Shown: positions 26,483-34,703 of the stretch, piece after piece
Layout of the letters: each line of letters opens with the position of its first letter
Numbering within the stretch: position 1 is the stretch's first letter
From: Gammaproteobacteria bacterium
GTDB taxonomy: Bacteria > Pseudomonadota > Gammaproteobacteria > Steroidobacterales > Woeseiaceae
Assembly: GCA_029863125.1 (NCBI GenBank)
Contig: JAOTWB010000011.1
Location: forward strand, 1-58,195
Direction: 5' to 3'
Length of the DNA: 58,195 nucleotides
The notes under the pieces: model-generated
The model's input: the letters and a program-made list of their open reading frames with translations, nothing else
What the model was told of the DNA's origin: nothing
Databases searched by the model: none
Program-made: the position numbers and the translations under genes

Positions 26483-27460
26483 GTGAAACTCAATCGCTTT
26501 TTTCTGATTGCCGTCTTGGGCGCCAGTTCTTCGCTCGCCGCGAATGCGGCGGTCAAGGTCGATGTCATCAAGAACCCGTACGGCGGCGCGCGCAACTCTC
26601 CGGAGCTTTCTACCAACCCTGACTACATTCACGCTGCGGGGCTCGAACGCCTTATCGGCGAGTGGGGCGGCGAGCTGATTCGACCCATTCAGGACGTTCG
26701 CCTGAATGCAGAGCAGGCGCGCCAGTACGGTGAGTGGAATCGCATGGCACTGGCGAACGCAAATTTCGCCGATACGGTTCGTGAAGGATTGCAGGACGGT
26801 CTGATTACGATTGGCCTGGAGGCAAACTGTAACGATTTGCTCGGTATGCTTTCTGGACTCAAATACGATTCTGACGGCAATGCGCGGCGCGTCGGGTTGG
26901 TCTTTATCGACGCGCATGGGGATTTCAATACGCCGGAAACCACGTTGTCCGGAATGCTCGGCGGCATGCCCGTGGCAGTTGCTGCAGGACATGCGCTGCA
27001 CAATATTCGCAGGACAACGGGGCTGGCAGAGCCATTGCTCATGAGTGATATCGTCTGGGGCGGGGTACGTGACCTGGACCCACTCGAGGCCGATCGTTTT
27101 GTGGAGTATGAGGTCCAGCAATTTTCTGTGCAGGACATTCGTGAGCTGTCCGCCAACCTGAAAAAGCAGATGGATGGGCTCGCCGACAGGGTCGATGCGA
27201 TCTACGTTCACATCGATATGGACGTACTCGACCCGGCCGAGGTACCCGGGCATAACCTGACGGTAGCCGGCGGTCCGAGCAGCAAAGACCTCGCCGCGGC
27301 ACTGACATTGATGTTCAGGAACCCCAAGACTGTCGCACTCGGTATAGCATCCACACCGTCCTTCAATCTCGATCCCGACGGCGTGAGCCGCCAGGCGGCG
27401 CTCAACCTCATCGAAGGTGCCATCAGGGGCGCGCAGGCCCGGGGGAATCCACCGAACTGA
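26483..27460 (+). CDS. Exported arginase/agmatinase-family protein
   Basis: 325 residues. Start is GTG at 26483 after AAGGGG; a signal peptide (MKLNRFFLIAVLGASSSLAA) follows. The ureohydrolase fold is shown by FIDAHGDFNTPE near 141 (metal Asp, His, Asp) and VHIDMDVLDP near 241 (SxDxDxxDP-like). The first metal motif, normally GGDH, reads GLEANCND near 112, so one Mn ligand seems absent or replaced. The activity could be on a different guanidino or amide substrate, or require one metal less. Export of ureohydrolases is uncommon. Confidence 0.8.
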   Translation: MKLNRFFLIAVLGASSSLAANAAVKVDVIKNPYGGARNSPELSTNPDYIHAAGLERLIGEWGGELIRPIQDVRLNAEQARQYGEWNRMALANANFADTVREGLQDGLITIGLEANCNDLLGMLSGLKYDSDGNARRVGLVFIDAHGDFNTPETTLSGMLGGMPVAVAAGHALHNIRRTTGLAEPLLMSDIVWGGVRDLDPLEADRFVEYEVQQFSVQDIRELSANLKKQMDGLADRVDAIYVHIDMDVLDPAEVPGHNLTVAGGPSSKDLAAALTLMFRNPKTVALGIASTPSFNLDPDGVSRQAALNLIEGAIRGAQARGNPPN

Positions 27461-27641
27461 GACGGCGAAGCTGCCTTTGGTTCCGCTACCCGCGAGCGTC
27501 TGCTACTGTTTGCGCATTATCCTGTACATTGTTTCGTGCCCGGTGCTGACTGCTCAGGGCCGTAGATCGAGCTTCACGAACCGGGCGGTAAATAAGAAAC
27601 GGAAATTGTATTTATTGGCTCTGTCATTTGAGAAAGACTTC

Positions 27642-28721
27642 ATGTCAGATCATCATCGCGCCGCGGCCACACTGTTCCTTACGTTCTTGTCGATTACCGC
27701 TTTTGCGCAGGTACCGGTGCAGGTCGAAACCGTCTCGAAGCGTTCAATTGTCAACCAGATCAATGTAACCGGTACTGTAACGTCTCCACGCAGGGCGGTG
27801 CTAAGCACCGCGGTCGCTGGGCTCGTTGCCGAGCTGATGATCGATGAGGGGCATCGCGTCGAGACCGGTGACGCACTGCTTAAGCTGGATGCGGAATTGG
27901 CGCAACTCGCGCTCGAACGCGCAGTTGCCGAGGTGCGGCAGCGTGAAACTGCCCTTGAAGATGCCAGGCGACGTTTTACCGAAGCGGAAAATGTCGGTGC
28001 CCAGCGCGGCATCGCACGCACGCAAATCGAATCGCTTCGGGCGGAGGTGACGAGCGACGAGGCGGCTCTCGCGGCGTGGCAAGCAGCTGCCCGTCAGCAG
28101 CGGGCCATCGTCGAACGACATACGCTCAAGGCTCCGTTCGCCGGGGTTATTAGTGAGCGCCTCGCCGAGTTGGGTGAGTGGGTGAATCCTGGCGACGGAC
28201 TGCTCGAGCTGGTCGCAACCGATAACCTGCGATTCGATTTTCGTGTCGGACAGGAGAGTTTCGCCGTGATATCGCCGCAAACCCCTGTCGAAATCACGCT
28301 CGATGCGTTGCCGGATCGCTCGGTTTCGGGTCGCGTCGATACGATTGTGCCGATCAAGAGCCCTGGTGCCCGGACATTCCTGATCAGGGTTCTTACTGAT
28401 AGCATGGAGGCCGACGATCCGCTCACGATTACGCCGGGCATGTCGGTCCGCGGCAAACTCAAGGTCGACACCGGCCGCGACGGAATCGCGGTTTCGAGGG
28501 ACTCAATTCTGCGCTTTCCGGACGGGCGGGTGACCGTCTGGGTCGTCGACCCCGACGGCGAAATTCCTGTCGTTCGCGAGCAGGTCGTGCGCACAGGATT
28601 GGAATTTGCCGGTGTCGTGGAAATCTCGAGCGGACTCTCCGCCGGTGATCTCGTCGTGGTCCGTGGAAACGAAATGCTGCAGGAAGGCCAAACGGTATCG
28701 ATCCTGAAAGGTAGTCCCTAG
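27642..28721 (+). CDS. RND efflux periplasmic adaptor (MFP)
   Basis: 359 residues. ATG at 27642 after GAGAAAG; signal peptide ending near ITAFAQ. Membrane fusion protein layout: first half of the lipoyl-like domain (TVTSPRRAVLSTAVAGLVAELMIDEGHRVETGD), a helical hairpin (about 95-155), the second lipoyl half (APFAGVISERLAELGEWVNPGD), then beta-barrel and membrane-proximal domains (GRVDTIVPIKSPGARTFLIRV). It bridges the inner membrane RND pump encoded two bases downstream with an outer membrane factor not encoded here. Confidence 0.92.
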   Translation: MSDHHRAAATLFLTFLSITAFAQVPVQVETVSKRSIVNQINVTGTVTSPRRAVLSTAVAGLVAELMIDEGHRVETGDALLKLDAELAQLALERAVAEVRQRETALEDARRRFTEAENVGAQRGIARTQIESLRAEVTSDEAALAAWQAAARQQRAIVERHTLKAPFAGVISERLAELGEWVNPGDGLLELVATDNLRFDFRVGQESFAVISPQTPVEITLDALPDRSVSGRVDTIVPIKSPGARTFLIRVLTDSMEADDPLTITPGMSVRGKLKVDTGRDGIAVSRDSILRFPDGRVTVWVVDPDGEIPVVREQVVRTGLEFAGVVEISSGLSAGDLVVVRGNEMLQEGQTVSILKGSP

Positions 28722-28723
28722 TC

Positions 28724-31700
28724 ATGTTCGAGACCTTCGTACGCAACGGCATCCTCATGACAGTGGTGGCGCTGATCATCTCCGTACTGGGCGTTCTCGC
28801 GGCGATTCGCGTTCCCGTGCAAATGATTCCGGATCTCGAAGTACGAACGGTATCAATCCAGACGTCGTGGCCTGGCGCAACCCCGCAAGACGTTGAAAAG
28901 GAAATCCTGATAGAGCAAGAGGAATACCTTCGCACCCTGCCCTACATGCAACGGCTTGAATCCACGGCATCCAGAGGAAGAGCGGTTATCGAGCTCGACT
29001 TTCCGTTTGGCGTTGACATGACGCAAACACTGATCGAGGTGAACAACGCACTGAACCAGGTGCCGTCCTATCCTGAGAATGTCGACGAGCCGCGAGTATT
29101 TGCCAACTCGTTCTCGGCGAACTCTTTCATGTATTTCGCAATATCGCCGCTACCTGGAAACCCGCGCAACATCAATATGGTCATGATGCGCGACTTTGTC
29201 GTAGACAACGTGCGCACACGCCTGTCCGGAGTGCCCGGCGTATCGCAAGTCAATGTATCCGGCGGCGCTGAGCGCCAGATCAAAATACTGGTGGACCCGA
29301 CACGACTGGCAGACCGTCAGCTCACGATTCTCGACTTGCGTAACGCGATCCGGGCTCGCAATCGTGATGTATCGGGCGGCGAGGTAGATAGCGGCAAGCG
29401 ACGCTATCTGCTGCGGACGATTGGCCGATTCGAATCGGTCGAATCGCTTAAAGACCTGATAATCGATCGGCGCGGTGATTCGCTGATTCGCCTGGGCGAT
29501 GTCGCCCTCGTCGAGTTGGACCATTCCGAGATACAGAATTACGCTTATTTCAACGGAGAGCCGATCCTCTTTACTTCGGTTAATCGCGAGGCAGGTTCGA
29601 ACGTCATCGACATCAAGTACGCGATGCTCGACGCGGTCGAGCTAGTGAACCGGGATGTCCTGCAGCCCAACGGCATGCGTATGCAGCTGATGGCTGAAGA
29701 TGCCGGCTACGTAGAGGCGTCGATCCGCAACGTTTGGCTGAATCTGTCGCTTGGCGCGCTCTTTGCAACTGCCGTGATGTTCCTGTTCCTCAAGTCTGCG
29801 CGTGCCACTGCGGTCGGCGTACTGGGCATTCCGGTCTGTACGATCGCGGCGTTCATCGGGTTGCTTGCAACGGGCCGCACGATCAATGTCATTTCGCTGG
29901 CCGGGGTCGCCTTCGCGATTGGCATGACGCTCGACAACAGCATTGTCGTAATAGAAAGCATTGAGCTCAAGCGAAGACAGGGCCTTGATCGGTTCCGCGC
30001 GGCGGTCGAAGGCGTCAAGAGTGTCTGGACGGCTGTGCTGGCCTCGACGCTGACAACGATCCTTGTTTTCCTGCCGATCCTGTTCATACGCGAAGAAGCA
30101 GGCCAGCTCTATTCCGATGTTGCGATTGCGATTTCTGCTTCGATACTCGCTTCGATGCTGGTTGCCATCACGCTGATTCCAACGGCCAGTGCACGATTAT
30201 CGTTCGGCACCGAAAGTCGCTCGCACGCGGCTGGTGCTTTCGGCGAGCGAATGCTCGCACGTATAGATGGCTTGATTGCCACGCGCAAACAGCGACGATT
30301 GACAATCGGTATCACGGTTGCCACAAGCGCCGCCGTTATTCTGTTACTTACGCCGCCGGCCGAGTACTTGCCGGAGGGCGAAGAGCCAAAGACGTTTGCA
30401 TCGATGAGCGCGCCGCCCGGCTATAACATCGAAACGATGAAAGAGATCGGCCTCGACGTGCAGGATTATTTCCTGCAATTCGTTGGCGATGATCCCCAGC
30501 GCTTTGATCGCGGCGAGACCAAGGTACCGGCGATCAAGTATCTGAACACGCGCATATCGGCTGACGGGTTTCGCATCATATCGGAACCGGTGCGGCACGC
30601 CGACATCGACGAGCTGATGGATGCAATCACCGAGCGGTACCGGCAGTATCCAGGAATGCGTGCGTTCGCCGCGCGTGGCTCAATCATCTCCAGCAACGAT
30701 GGCGGAACGCGTAGCATCAACCTGGATGTCTCCGGTCCGAATCTCGGCGTTATCTACGATGCGGCATTGGCGACGTACCGCCGGGCGGAGGAGGTCTTTG
30801 GCAATCCTCGAATACAGTCCAGCCCGTCTTCGCTCGCCCTGTCGCAACCATTGCTCGAGGTTCGACCCGACTGGGCGCGCGCGGCAGAACTCGGTCTCGC
30901 CGCAAGCGAAGTCGGCTACACGGTCGCGGCTCTCACCGACGGTGCGTTCGTCGACGAGTACTTCGAGTCTGATGACAAAATCGACATGTATCTTTATGGC
31001 ACCTCGGGCGGCCACGCAGATGTAGACAGTCTCGGCGGGATGCCCATCTATACGCCGCAGGGCAGCATCCTGCCACTGGACGCAATTGCAGCGATTCACG
31101 AGACGGTGGACACGAACTCAGTCCGGCGCATCAACGGTCAACGAACGGTAACGCTCAATATAATACCGCCAGCTTCCATTCCACTCGAGAAAGGCGTCGA
31201 GATCGTTCGCAACGACGTTGTTGCATATCTGAGAGAGTCCGGTGCCTTTCCAGCAAGCGTCAACATCGATATCTCCGGCGCCAGCGATCAGCTTGATGCC
31301 ACCAAGGCGGCGCTCGCCGCGAATCTGCCGGTCGCGCTCATCATCGTGTATCTATTGCTGGTTGCGATCTTCAAGCACTGGGGATACCCGCTGCTGATTA
31401 TGACGACGATTCCGCTTGGCATCGCGGGCGGTATTGTCGGTCTTGCATTGCTGAACCTCGTGGGCGCCCTGCTGGGGTGGCTGGGACTGGGCGACCTGCA
31501 TCAATCATTCGATATGATCTCCATGCTGGGCTTCCTGATCTTGATGGGCACAGTCGTCAACAACCCTATTCTCATTGTCGATCGCGCAATGCAGCGTATG
31601 AAAGAAGAGCGCTCCTCAGCGATCGACGCGGTTCGGGATGCGGTCGCCTCGCGCCTGCGGCCCATCGCAATGTCGACGCTCACGACGATATGCGGGCTCT

Positions 31701-31873
31701 CTCCGCTGGTGTTTATTCCCGGCGCCGGAACGGAGCTATATCGTGGCGTCGGTGCAATCGTACTCTTTGGCATTCTGGGCGCGGCAGTGGTATCGCTCAC
31801 GATGTTGCCGGCATTGACGATCTCGGTGCTGGAATGGAACGAAAACAGAAAGACTTCGCTCGTCAGTGCGTAG
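28724..31873 (+). CDS. RND efflux transporter permease
   Basis: 1049 residues, the normal size of AcrB-type pumps. It starts with TM1 (FVRNGILMTVVALIISVLGV) and has the porter loop signatures SIQTSWPGATPQDVEKEI and SQVNVSGG, TM4 GMTLDNSIVVIESIELKRR (a DN pair in place of AcrB Asp407-Asp408), the second large loop, and TM10-12 with MGTVVNNPILIVDRAMQR and TTICGLSPLVFIPGAGTELYRG. It is driven by the proton gradient; the substrates are unknown. It forms an operon with the adaptor upstream (2-base gap) and probably the NAD(P)-binding gene downstream (37-base gap). Confidence 0.95.
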   Translation: MFETFVRNGILMTVVALIISVLGVLAAIRVPVQMIPDLEVRTVSIQTSWPGATPQDVEKEILIEQEEYLRTLPYMQRLESTASRGRAVIELDFPFGVDMTQTLIEVNNALNQVPSYPENVDEPRVFANSFSANSFMYFAISPLPGNPRNINMVMMRDFVVDNVRTRLSGVPGVSQVNVSGGAERQIKILVDPTRLADRQLTILDLRNAIRARNRDVSGGEVDSGKRRYLLRTIGRFESVESLKDLIIDRRGDSLIRLGDVALVELDHSEIQNYAYFNGEPILFTSVNREAGSNVIDIKYAMLDAVELVNRDVLQPNGMRMQLMAEDAGYVEASIRNVWLNLSLGALFATAVMFLFLKSARATAVGVLGIPVCTIAAFIGLLATGRTINVISLAGVAFAIGMTLDNSIVVIESIELKRRQGLDRFRAAVEGVKSVWTAVLASTLTTILVFLPILFIREEAGQLYSDVAIAISASILASMLVAITLIPTASARLSFGTESRSHAAGAFGERMLARIDGLIATRKQRRLTIGITVATSAAVILLLTPPAEYLPEGEEPKTFASMSAPPGYNIETMKEIGLDVQDYFLQFVGDDPQRFDRGETKVPAIKYLNTRISADGFRIISEPVRHADIDELMDAITERYRQYPGMRAFAARGSIISSNDGGTRSINLDVSGPNLGVIYDAALATYRRAEEVFGNPRIQSSPSSLALSQPLLEVRPDWARAAELGLAASEVGYTVAALTDGAFVDEYFESDDKIDMYLYGTSGGHADVDSLGGMPIYTPQGSILPLDAIAAIHETVDTNSVRRINGQRTVTLNIIPPASIPLEKGVEIVRNDVVAYLRESGAFPASVNIDISGASDQLDATKAALAANLPVALIIVYLLLVAIFKHWGYPLLIMTTIPLGIAGGIVGLALLNLVGALLGWLGLGDLHQSFDMISMLGFLILMGTVVNNPILIVDRAMQRMKEERSSAIDAVRDAVASRLRPIAMSTLTTICGLSPLVFIPGAGTELYRGVGAIVLFGILGAAVVSLTMLPALTISVLEWNENRKTSLVSA

Positions 31874-31910
31874 GCAACCTGAGGCGGATCGCGGGATAAG
31901 GAGCAGGTCA

Positions 31911-32645
31911 ATGCGACGGGCAGTCATTGCGTATTTGACGCTGGTACTAACGGCAGGCGCCGGACACACCGACCATACGCTCGACCTCGTCATCTACGGC
32001 GCTACCGGAGAAGTTGGCTCGCACGTTATGCAGGAAGCGCTGGATCGCGGTCACCGCGTCACGGCAGTGTCGCGGAACCCCGCACAGCTCGCAATGCAGC
32101 ATCCGAACCTGTCGGTCGTCAAAGGTGACCTGCTCGACACGGCGAGTGTCACTGAAACCGTGACCGGCCAGGACGTAGTGATCTTATCCGTGCGTGGTGT
32201 GATCGGCGATTCAGGCTCGCCGGAGAGCGCATTACAATTTATTGCCGCCGAGACCCTCGTCGATGTCCTGTTTCAGCAGGGAGATCGCGCGCCGCGACTG
32301 ATCCACGTCGGTGGCTCGGGATCACTCGAGGTCGAGCCGGGCGTCCTGTTCGCCGCGAAGCTGCCGAAGATCCTGCTGCCAAAAGACCTCGAGGTAGAAA
32401 TCCTGGGCCAGATACTGGCGCTGGAGTTCTACCGTAAGGTCGACGACGTCAAGTGGACCTACATAACGCCGCCCAAGAATTTTACGAACGGGCCACGGAC
32501 CGGCGTATTCCGCATTGGCGGCGACCGCGCACTCGAGGATGACAGGGGCAGAACTCGCGTCTCACGTACCGATTTCGCGGTGGCACTTGTCGACGAAGCG
32601 GAACAGGCGAGGCATGTGAGGCAGCGATTTGCAGTCGCTTACTAA
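31911..32645 (+). CDS. Exported NAD(P)H-binding (atypical SDR) protein
   Basis: 244 residues. ATG at 31911 follows AAGGAG at good spacing. A short signal-like start (MRRAVIAYLTLVLTAGAGHT) is followed by the Rossmann motif LVIYGATGEVGSHVMQEAL, then VTAVSRNP, VVKGDLLDTASV and HVGGSGSLEV. This matches the NAD(P)H-binding family related to NmrA/YwnB. If exported it would lack an obvious nucleotide supply; the signal could also be an uncleaved anchor. It is probably co-transcribed with the RND pump. Confidence 0.8.
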   Translation: MRRAVIAYLTLVLTAGAGHTDHTLDLVIYGATGEVGSHVMQEALDRGHRVTAVSRNPAQLAMQHPNLSVVKGDLLDTASVTETVTGQDVVILSVRGVIGDSGSPESALQFIAAETLVDVLFQQGDRAPRLIHVGGSGSLEVEPGVLFAAKLPKILLPKDLEVEILGQILALEFYRKVDDVKWTYITPPKNFTNGPRTGVFRIGGDRALEDDRGRTRVSRTDFAVALVDEAEQARHVRQRFAVAY

Positions 32646-32849
32646 AGAATAGGTGACGCGAAGGGCGAAAGCGTCAGCGAGAGGCCAACTCGCACTTCGT
32701 GCGTCTGTCGCCGGTGCGCGGCTCGGTTGAATTGCCGACACGCAAATTTTCAGGCCGCCGGTCAACGCTTCACGCCTGACATTTTAACGAGCCGTCCGGG
32801 CGCCCTTCGTACAGTTTGGATGACGACGCTAAATGATGCATGGTGTAAT

Positions 32850-34259
32850 TTACGCAGGATACCCGCACACGATCTTCGATTTCTCCCGGACAAACCCGAC
32901 GAAACGACTGACCCAGGGGTCTGCCTCCGTGTTTCGATGGTGCACAAACCCCGCGAGGAAATTTCCAACGATCAGGCCGTCACGATGACCATCGATACCG
33001 TGGCCACGGATTACTCGATAGGCGTAGTCAAGATCAGCGGGCAGGTTCTCCAGTCGAGCATAATGAAATTCGTGCGCGGGAATGCCGGCTCCTGAATGGC
33101 TGGTGCTACGGGATGCCGCGGGCCACAATCCCTTTCCTGTTTCCTCTATCATCACATAGCCTCTGCCCTGCGGTCGGTCCTCGACGATGACGTCGCCCGG
33201 CACCGCCCCGACCATTTCGCACTTCTCACCACGCCACCGGATATTTCTTGCCAGATACATCAAGCCGCCGCACTCCGCGTACGCGGGCATACCTGCGGCT
33301 AGTTTCTGACGGATGTCTGCGCGCAGGCTCTTGTTCGCCGCCAGGGCGGGCAGACACATTTCGGGGAATCCGCCGCCAATGAAAAGACCGTCGGCCGCAG
33401 GCAATTCCGAATCACTCAGCGCATCGAAAAAGAGAAGTTCGGCACCGGCATCCTCGAATGCCTCGAGATCGTCCGGGTAATAAAAGCCGAAAGCTGCATC
33501 GCGGGCGACAGCGATACGCACATCGGGCTTTGCCGCAGCAGGTGCGCCAGCAATCTGTGGTTCCATGTGGGCCGATTCCGCCATGCCGGCGATCCCGATC
33601 AGGCGATCGACATCCATGCCGGCAGATGCCGCATCGGCAAGCCGGCGGATCGTCGCATCGACGGCTTCAGCTTCATTGGCCGGAATGAGCCCGAGATGCC
33701 GCTCCGGAATCTCGAGCGCCTGGTCACGGCCGATCGCCCCGATTATTTCCGCGTCCGTGTAACGCTCCAGTGCCGCACGGAGCTTACCCTCATGGCGTGG
33801 GCCGCCGACTTTGTTGAAGATCACGCCGCAAACATCGACGCCCCGATCGAAGTCCAGGTATCCATTAATCAAGGGGGCGATGCCCCTCGTCATGCCGGTG
33901 GCGTCTATTACCAGCACCACCGGCGCCGACAGCATTTTCGCCAGCGCTGCATTGCTGTCGGATCCTTCGACGTCAATACCGTCGAAGAGCCCTTTGTTGC
34001 CCTCGATCAGGCTGATATCGGCGCCGGCTGATCTGGTGGCGAAACTGGTGACAATCTCAGTATGGGACATGGTAAAGAAATCGAGGTTGTAGCAAGGGCG
34101 TCCTGCGGCACGTCCCAACCATAAGGGATCGATATAATCAGGGCCTTTCTTGAATGGCTGTACTGCCAGACCCCGTCTTAGCATTTCGGCCGCAAGTCCG
34201 ATCGCAACCGACGTCTTGCCGGAGGACTTATGCGCGGCTGCTATCAGAAGGTGTGCCAA
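32850..34259 (-). CDS. dsrN: DsrN, cobyrinate a,c-diamide synthase-like siroheme amidase
   Basis: 469 residues of the CbiA/CobB family: N-terminal P-loop HKSSGKTSVAIGL near 10, KGPDYIDP near 39, IEGNKGLFDG near 85, and a C-terminal class I-like glutamine amidotransferase with the Cys in YAECGGLMYLAR near 332. In sulfur oxidisers the last gene of the dsr cluster encodes this protein, which is held to amidate siroheme to siroamide for DsrAB. A TTG start at 34259 fits the homology; the nearby ATGs are out of frame. It lies 36 bases after dsrJ, where dsrO and dsrP would normally stand. Confidence 0.88.
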   Translation of the reverse strand: MAHLLIAAAHKSSGKTSVAIGLAAEMLRRGLAVQPFKKGPDYIDPLWLGRAAGRPCYNLDFFTMSHTEIVTSFATRSAGADISLIEGNKGLFDGIDVEGSDSNAALAKMLSAPVVLVIDATGMTRGIAPLINGYLDFDRGVDVCGVIFNKVGGPRHEGKLRAALERYTDAEIIGAIGRDQALEIPERHLGLIPANEAEAVDATIRRLADAASAGMDVDRLIGIAGMAESAHMEPQIAGAPAAAKPDVRIAVARDAAFGFYYPDDLEAFEDAGAELLFFDALSDSELPAADGLFIGGGFPEMCLPALAANKSLRADIRQKLAAGMPAYAECGGLMYLARNIRWRGEKCEMVGAVPGDVIVEDRPQGRGYVMIEETGKGLWPAASRSTSHSGAGIPAHEFHYARLENLPADLDYAYRVIRGHGIDGHRDGLIVGNFLAGFVHHRNTEADPWVSRFVGFVREKSKIVCGYPA

Positions 34260-34295
34260 AACAGCATCGCTCCGCCGCCGGTCCTGCCATGTGCT

Positions 34296-34700
34296 TCAAC
34301 GCCGGCGCCAACGCGATCTGTGGCAGTCGAAACAATCGATCTGCACCGCGGCGTAATCGTGACACGTGCGACAAAAATGTTGCGGGCTGTCCGCAGTCAC
34401 TATGCTTCCGTCCGACCCCTTGACCGCATGACAGGTTACGCATTCTTTGAGGCTGTACTTGTCGGCGGGTATGCCTGTCAATGTGGTTTCGTCATGCTGA
34501 CGCTTGAGTACCGACATATGGTACCGGCGTATAAACTCCGTATCGTCGACACAGCTGTCGCCTTGCCCCCGGGCAATCACCGGCATCGGTACGCCCTCGT
34601 TCCCCGACGCGTCCAAAGCGCCGTTCAGGCCGGTCAGTACAACCAGTGCCAGGAGCAGGACCAGTGCGACAGTCACGATTGGGCCGTGGCGCGTTGCCAT
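34296..34700 (-). CDS. dsrJ: DsrJ, periplasmic triheme cytochrome c
   Basis: 134 residues. An uncleaved or cleavable signal anchor (VTVALVLLLALVVLTGL) leads to three CxxCH haem motifs: CVTCH at 87-91, CRTCH at 110-114 and CFDCH at 123-127. Cys50 in GDSCVDDTEFIRRYHM corresponds to the conserved extra cysteine that gives DsrJ its unusual His/Cys haem ligation. In the known DsrMKJOP complex DsrJ sits on the periplasmic face with DsrO and DsrP. It starts 3 bases after dsrL. The C-terminus ends soon after the third haem (RSRWRRR), at the position where dsrO would follow. Confidence 0.92.
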   Translation of the reverse strand: MATRHGPIVTVALVLLLALVVLTGLNGALDASGNEGVPMPVIARGQGDSCVDDTEFIRRYHMSVLKRQHDETTLTGIPADKYSLKECVTCHAVKGSDGSIVTADSPQHFCRTCHDYAAVQIDCFDCHRSRWRRR

Positions 34701-34703
34701 GAA

